64,000 nucleotides of DNA, taken from the NCBI GenBank assembly GCA_028285035.1, contig JANQQF010000156.1:1-64000 (forward strand), in the 5' to 3' direction. Under the pieces are notes generated by a model. The model did no database searches. It was not told the DNA's origin and worked only from the letters and a program-made list of their open reading frames with translations. The translations under genes and the position numbers were made by a program. This DNA is from Phycisphaerae bacterium (lineage in GTDB: Bacteria; Chloroflexota; Anaerolineae; 4572-78; J111). Shown here one piece after another: positions 61,879-64,000 of the stretch. Position 1 is the stretch's first letter. Each line of letters begins with the position of its first letter.

Positions 61879-62670
61879 ATGAAACTTGGCATCAGAAAAA
61901 AAGTGGCCCTCATCACGGCCTCATCCAGTGGCTTGGGGCGAGCCTGCGCTGAAGCCATTGCGACGGAAGGGGCAAAAGTAGCCATTTGTGCCAGAGATGG
62001 GACCAAGCTCAAGATTGCTGCTGATGAGATCGCTGACAAGACCGGCACGGAAGTGCTCGCCATTCGAGCCGATATCAGCAACGCCCGTGAGATTGAGCGG
62101 GTGGTCAAGGAAACGGTTGATCATTTTGGCAAGCTCCACATTCTGGTAACCAACGCGGGTGGGCCAACTTCTGGCCCTTTTGATCATTTGGAGGATCGGC
62201 AGTGGCAAGAGTCCTTCAATCTCACGATGATGAGTGTCGTTCGCTTGATCCGAGCGGCTGTACCGCATATGAAAAAGGCCAAATGGGGCCGAATTGTCAA
62301 CATCACCAGCCTCTCGGTCAAAGAGCCGCTGGAAACAATGATTATTTCGACCTCACTTCGTTCGGCCATTCACGGGATGACCAAAACGTTGTCCGATCAA
62401 TATGCCAAAGATGGCATCACCCTAAACAATGTAATGCCCGGATTTATGCACACCCCCCACGTTGAACACATCGCTCAAACCTTGGCTAAAAAGAATGACA
62501 CGACAGTTGAAGATATTCTCGCGGGCTTTGGCGAGCCAGCACCCATCGGACGAATCGGTCGGCCTGAGGAATTGGGGGCGGTCGTGGCCTTCCTCGTTTC
62601 CGATTTAGCCAGCTACGTCACCGGGGCCTCAATCCCCGTCGATGGTGGGCGGATTCGAAGCCCGTTTTAG
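61879..62670 (+). CDS. SDR-family oxidoreductase with atypical active site
   Basis: 263 residues. Coenzyme loop ITASSSGLGRACAEA, NAGGPTSGPF in place of NNAG, and IVNITSLSVKEPLETM. At the place of the catalytic YxxxK the sequence reads STSLR (IISTSLRSAIHGMTKTLSDQ), so both Tyr and Lys are lost. This matches a known beta-ketoacyl-reductase-like SDR subgroup (conserved SVKEP followed by a xSNSLR-type motif), whose members lack the standard tetrad. The start was set at MKLGIRKK; the longer frame reads back through the inverted repeat. Confidence 0.88.
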   Translation: MKLGIRKKVALITASSSGLGRACAEAIATEGAKVAICARDGTKLKIAADEIADKTGTEVLAIRADISNAREIERVVKETVDHFGKLHILVTNAGGPTSGPFDHLEDRQWQESFNLTMMSVVRLIRAAVPHMKKAKWGRIVNITSLSVKEPLETMIISTSLRSAIHGMTKTLSDQYAKDGITLNNVMPGFMHTPHVEHIAQTLAKKNDTTVEDILAGFGEPAPIGRIGRPEELGAVVAFLVSDLASYVTGASIPVDGGRIRSPF

Positions 62671-62707
62671 ATTTTATATTCGAAAATTACCTTTACGGAG
62701 TCAAACA

Positions 62708-63055
62708 ATGTCTCAAGAACCTATTCAAGTCAATGAAATTACCCCAGCCCAGTTGCAAACACGACTGGAAAACGGGGATGATGTTTTCGTCGTCGATATG
62801 CGACAAGATTTTGAATACAATGCAGGCCACATTCCAGGCGCACACCATTTCTTTATCCAATCGATTCCCACTCGATTGGAAGAGTTTCCCAAGGACAAAG
62901 ACATCGTCTTCCAATGCTGGCATGGCAACAGCAGCCTGCAGGCTTCGGCCTTTTTGATTCAACACGGCTGGGACGGCGACCGCATCGCCAGCCTGAGTGG
63001 CGGTATCGCAGGCTGGGTGGAAAGTCAAGGCCAAAGCTCGTTGGTTCAGGACTGA
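62708..63055 (+). CDS. single-domain rhodanese
   Basis: 115 residues. The active-site loop is FQCWHGNSSLQA with catalytic Cys. VVDMRQDFEYNAGHIPGAHH is the CH2A-type start motif and LSGGIAGWVESQG the typical C-terminal motif. It transfers sulfane sulfur, for example to the C-terminus of a sulfur carrier activated by the E1-like enzyme upstream. GGAG lies 7 nt before the ATG. The stop overlaps the next gene (TGATG). Confidence 0.93.
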   Translation: MSQEPIQVNEITPAQLQTRLENGDDVFVVDMRQDFEYNAGHIPGAHHFFIQSIPTRLEEFPKDKDIVFQCWHGNSSLQASAFLIQHGWDGDRIASLSGGIAGWVESQGQSSLVQD

Positions 63056-63597
63056 TGCAACCATGGAAAACTAAATCACGCCGTACGATCCTCGATCACA
63101 GTAAATTTTTGCGAGTTGAGGAGCACGAAGTTGAGTTGCCTGATGGACAGGTTATCAATGACTGGTCTTGGGTGATTACCCCCGATTTCGTAAACGTCGT
63201 CGCGATAACTGTTGATGGTACATTTGTTTGCTTTCGACAAATCAAATATGCGGCTGGTGTGACGTTGGGTATCACGGGCGGCTATATTGAGCCAGGGGAA
63301 GACCCCTTGGTGGCAGCCAAACGAGAACTGTTGGAAGAAACGGGCTATGAAGCCCCAACGTGGCATCGTCTGGGGCAGTATGCCGTCGATGGGAATCGTG
63401 GGGCTGGCAGGGCCAATCTGTTTTTGGCTGTAGATGCGGTTCAGGTCGCCGAGCCTGATGCGGATGATTTGGAAGAACTTGAAATTATTCTGCTTAGTCA
63501 GGCTGAGATTGAGAAAGCTCTCTATGACGGTGAGTTTAAAGTCTTATCTTGGGCAGCAGCAGTTGGTTTGGCGTTGTTTTGGCTTGGACATGAATAA
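63055..63597 (+). CDS. Nudix hydrolase, ADP-ribose pyrophosphatase-like
   Basis: 180 residues. The Nudix box GGYIEPGEDPLVAAKRELLE with ETG following is complete. It begins MQPWKTKSRRTILDHSKFLR, and the KYAAGVTLGITGG segment before the box resembles NudF/ADPRase enzymes. Substrates are probably ADP-ribose or nucleoside diphosphate sugars. The ATG overlaps the rhodanese stop by one base, so translation is coupled. Followed by a strong terminator. Confidence 0.9.
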   Translation: MQPWKTKSRRTILDHSKFLRVEEHEVELPDGQVINDWSWVITPDFVNVVAITVDGTFVCFRQIKYAAGVTLGITGGYIEPGEDPLVAAKRELLEETGYEAPTWHRLGQYAVDGNRGAGRANLFLAVDAVQVAEPDADDLEELEIILLSQAEIEKALYDGEFKVLSWAAAVGLALFWLGHE

Positions 63598-63616
63598 GCC
63601 GAATTTGTTTGAATGA

Positions 63617-63655
63617 AAAAGTGAGGTTTCAGCTTTAGTCTGAAACCTCACTTTT
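63617..63655. terminator. bidirectional terminator between Nudix and HNH genes
   Basis: Perfect 16-bp stem AAAAGTGAGGTTTCAG / CTGAAACCTCACTTTT with a 7-nt loop and A/T tracts on both sides. Confidence 0.9.
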
Positions 63656-63658
63656 ATA

Positions 63659-64000
63659 TTATACCTCTAAATACATTTTCCATTCCGCCGGCATTTCACC
63701 TGAAGCCACCAGATAGCCTACTCTGGGGGTTTTTGGTTCCCACAGCAAGGTCATTCCAGCTTCGTGTGGCGTACGGTTACCTTTACGACTGTTACATGCT
63801 GGACAGGCACAGGCTGTGTTTCCCCAGGTGTTTCGTCCACCGCGACTACGCGGTATGATGTGATCGAGCGTCATCTCATCTTTACCTACCACTTTGTTAC
63901 CCTGGCGCTCGCCTGCGCTGATACCACAATAGATACAACGGTAGTTGTCCCGTTGCAGTACGCCGCGTCGGCTCCAGCGTGCGCCTCTGCGCGGTACATT
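63659..64000 (-). CDS. HNH endonuclease, cut by the window edge
   Basis: 113 residues visible; the 5' end lies outside the window. The frame is open to the right edge and reads NVPRRGARWSRRGVLQRDNY, then RCIYCG and, downstream, LDHIIPRSRGGRNTWGNTAC and CPACNSRKG. These are the zinc Cys pairs and the HNH catalytic His/Asn of the family found widely as stand-alone HNH proteins. A GTG-initiated reading (at 63892) would lose the first Cys pair, so the longer frame is right. No mobile element is attached. Confidence 0.9.
   Translation of the reverse strand, partial: NVPRRGARWSRRGVLQRDNYRCIYCGISAGERQGNKVVGKDEMTLDHIIPRSRGGRNTWGNTACACPACNSRKGNRTPHEAGMTLLWEPKTPRVGYLVASGEMPAEWKMYLEV

Noticed and set aside
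63659..64000. Homing endonuclease or group I/II intron at the right edge
   Set aside because: The HNH protein is of the common stand-alone type and no intron core or interrupted gene is visible.

Overview
The window reads as a piece of chromosome from a free-living bacterium, most likely a member of the Chloroflexota (Anaerolineae/Caldilineae-like). This placement is an inference. It rests on the fused transaldolase/glucose-6-phosphate isomerase, a DnaB-DnaD-DnaC helicase-loading cluster, many FHA, DUF11 and SpoIIE-type proteins, lipoproteins without an obvious outer-membrane system, moderate GC content, and intergenic short repeats of the kind common in large filamentous-type genomes. No rRNA, tRNA, CRISPR array, complete insertion sequence or prophage was seen.

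Layout. 0-7.6 kb: slipin, alpha/beta hydrolase, tal-pgi fusion, prmA, rsmE and a single-domain response regulator. 7.6-11.7 kb: a minus-strand partner-switching operon (SpoIIE phosphatase, receiver, STAS, HATPase) ending in a sugar-nucleotide epimerase. 11.8-17.3 kb: VOC protein with a DHA2 exporter, YbaK deacylase, Trm112-like membrane protein, OsmC, DUF3052 and an M20 peptidase. 17.3-17.5 kb: a tight cluster of five DnaA-box-like sites. 17.5-27.3 kb: an accessory locus of an HTTM membrane protein, two tandem imelysin-like lipoproteins, a di-haem DUF1111 oxidoreductase, a canonical imelysin, two small paralogous cytosolic proteins, a fourth helical lipoprotein and a haem-monooxygenase-like protein. 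I read it as an iron or haem acquisition system. It is the most interesting part of the window, and it carries traces of an internal duplication with a decayed second HTTM gene.

27.4-31.8 kb: a sucrase/ferredoxin-like protein; leuA behind a newly read leucine-rich leader peptide and attenuator; and an unusual flavodoxin-pentapeptide-repeat fusion. 31.8-35.6 kb: a heterodimeric ABC exporter. 35.9-43.8 kb: a giant 12-repeat DUF11 surface protein, a DUF11-type companion, a TPR protein and a metallo-beta-lactamase-fold protein. 44-49.3 kb: a winged-helix protein, a hybrid-looking histidine kinase and two FHA membrane proteins. 49.7-55.3 kb: an orphan ABC exporter half, a tyrosine phosphatase, two glycosyltransferases and a lipoprotein.

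55.4-59.7 kb: bifunctional nuclease family protein, then dnaB, dnaD and a loader with two complete AAA+ domains. 59.8-63.6 kb: JAMM protease, E1-like enzyme, Nudix, SDR, rhodanese and Nudix. The right edge cuts an HNH endonuclease. Strong hairpin terminators separate most transcription units. Start codons were moved from the longest possible frame wherever a Shine-Dalgarno sequence or family alignment supported a downstream start.
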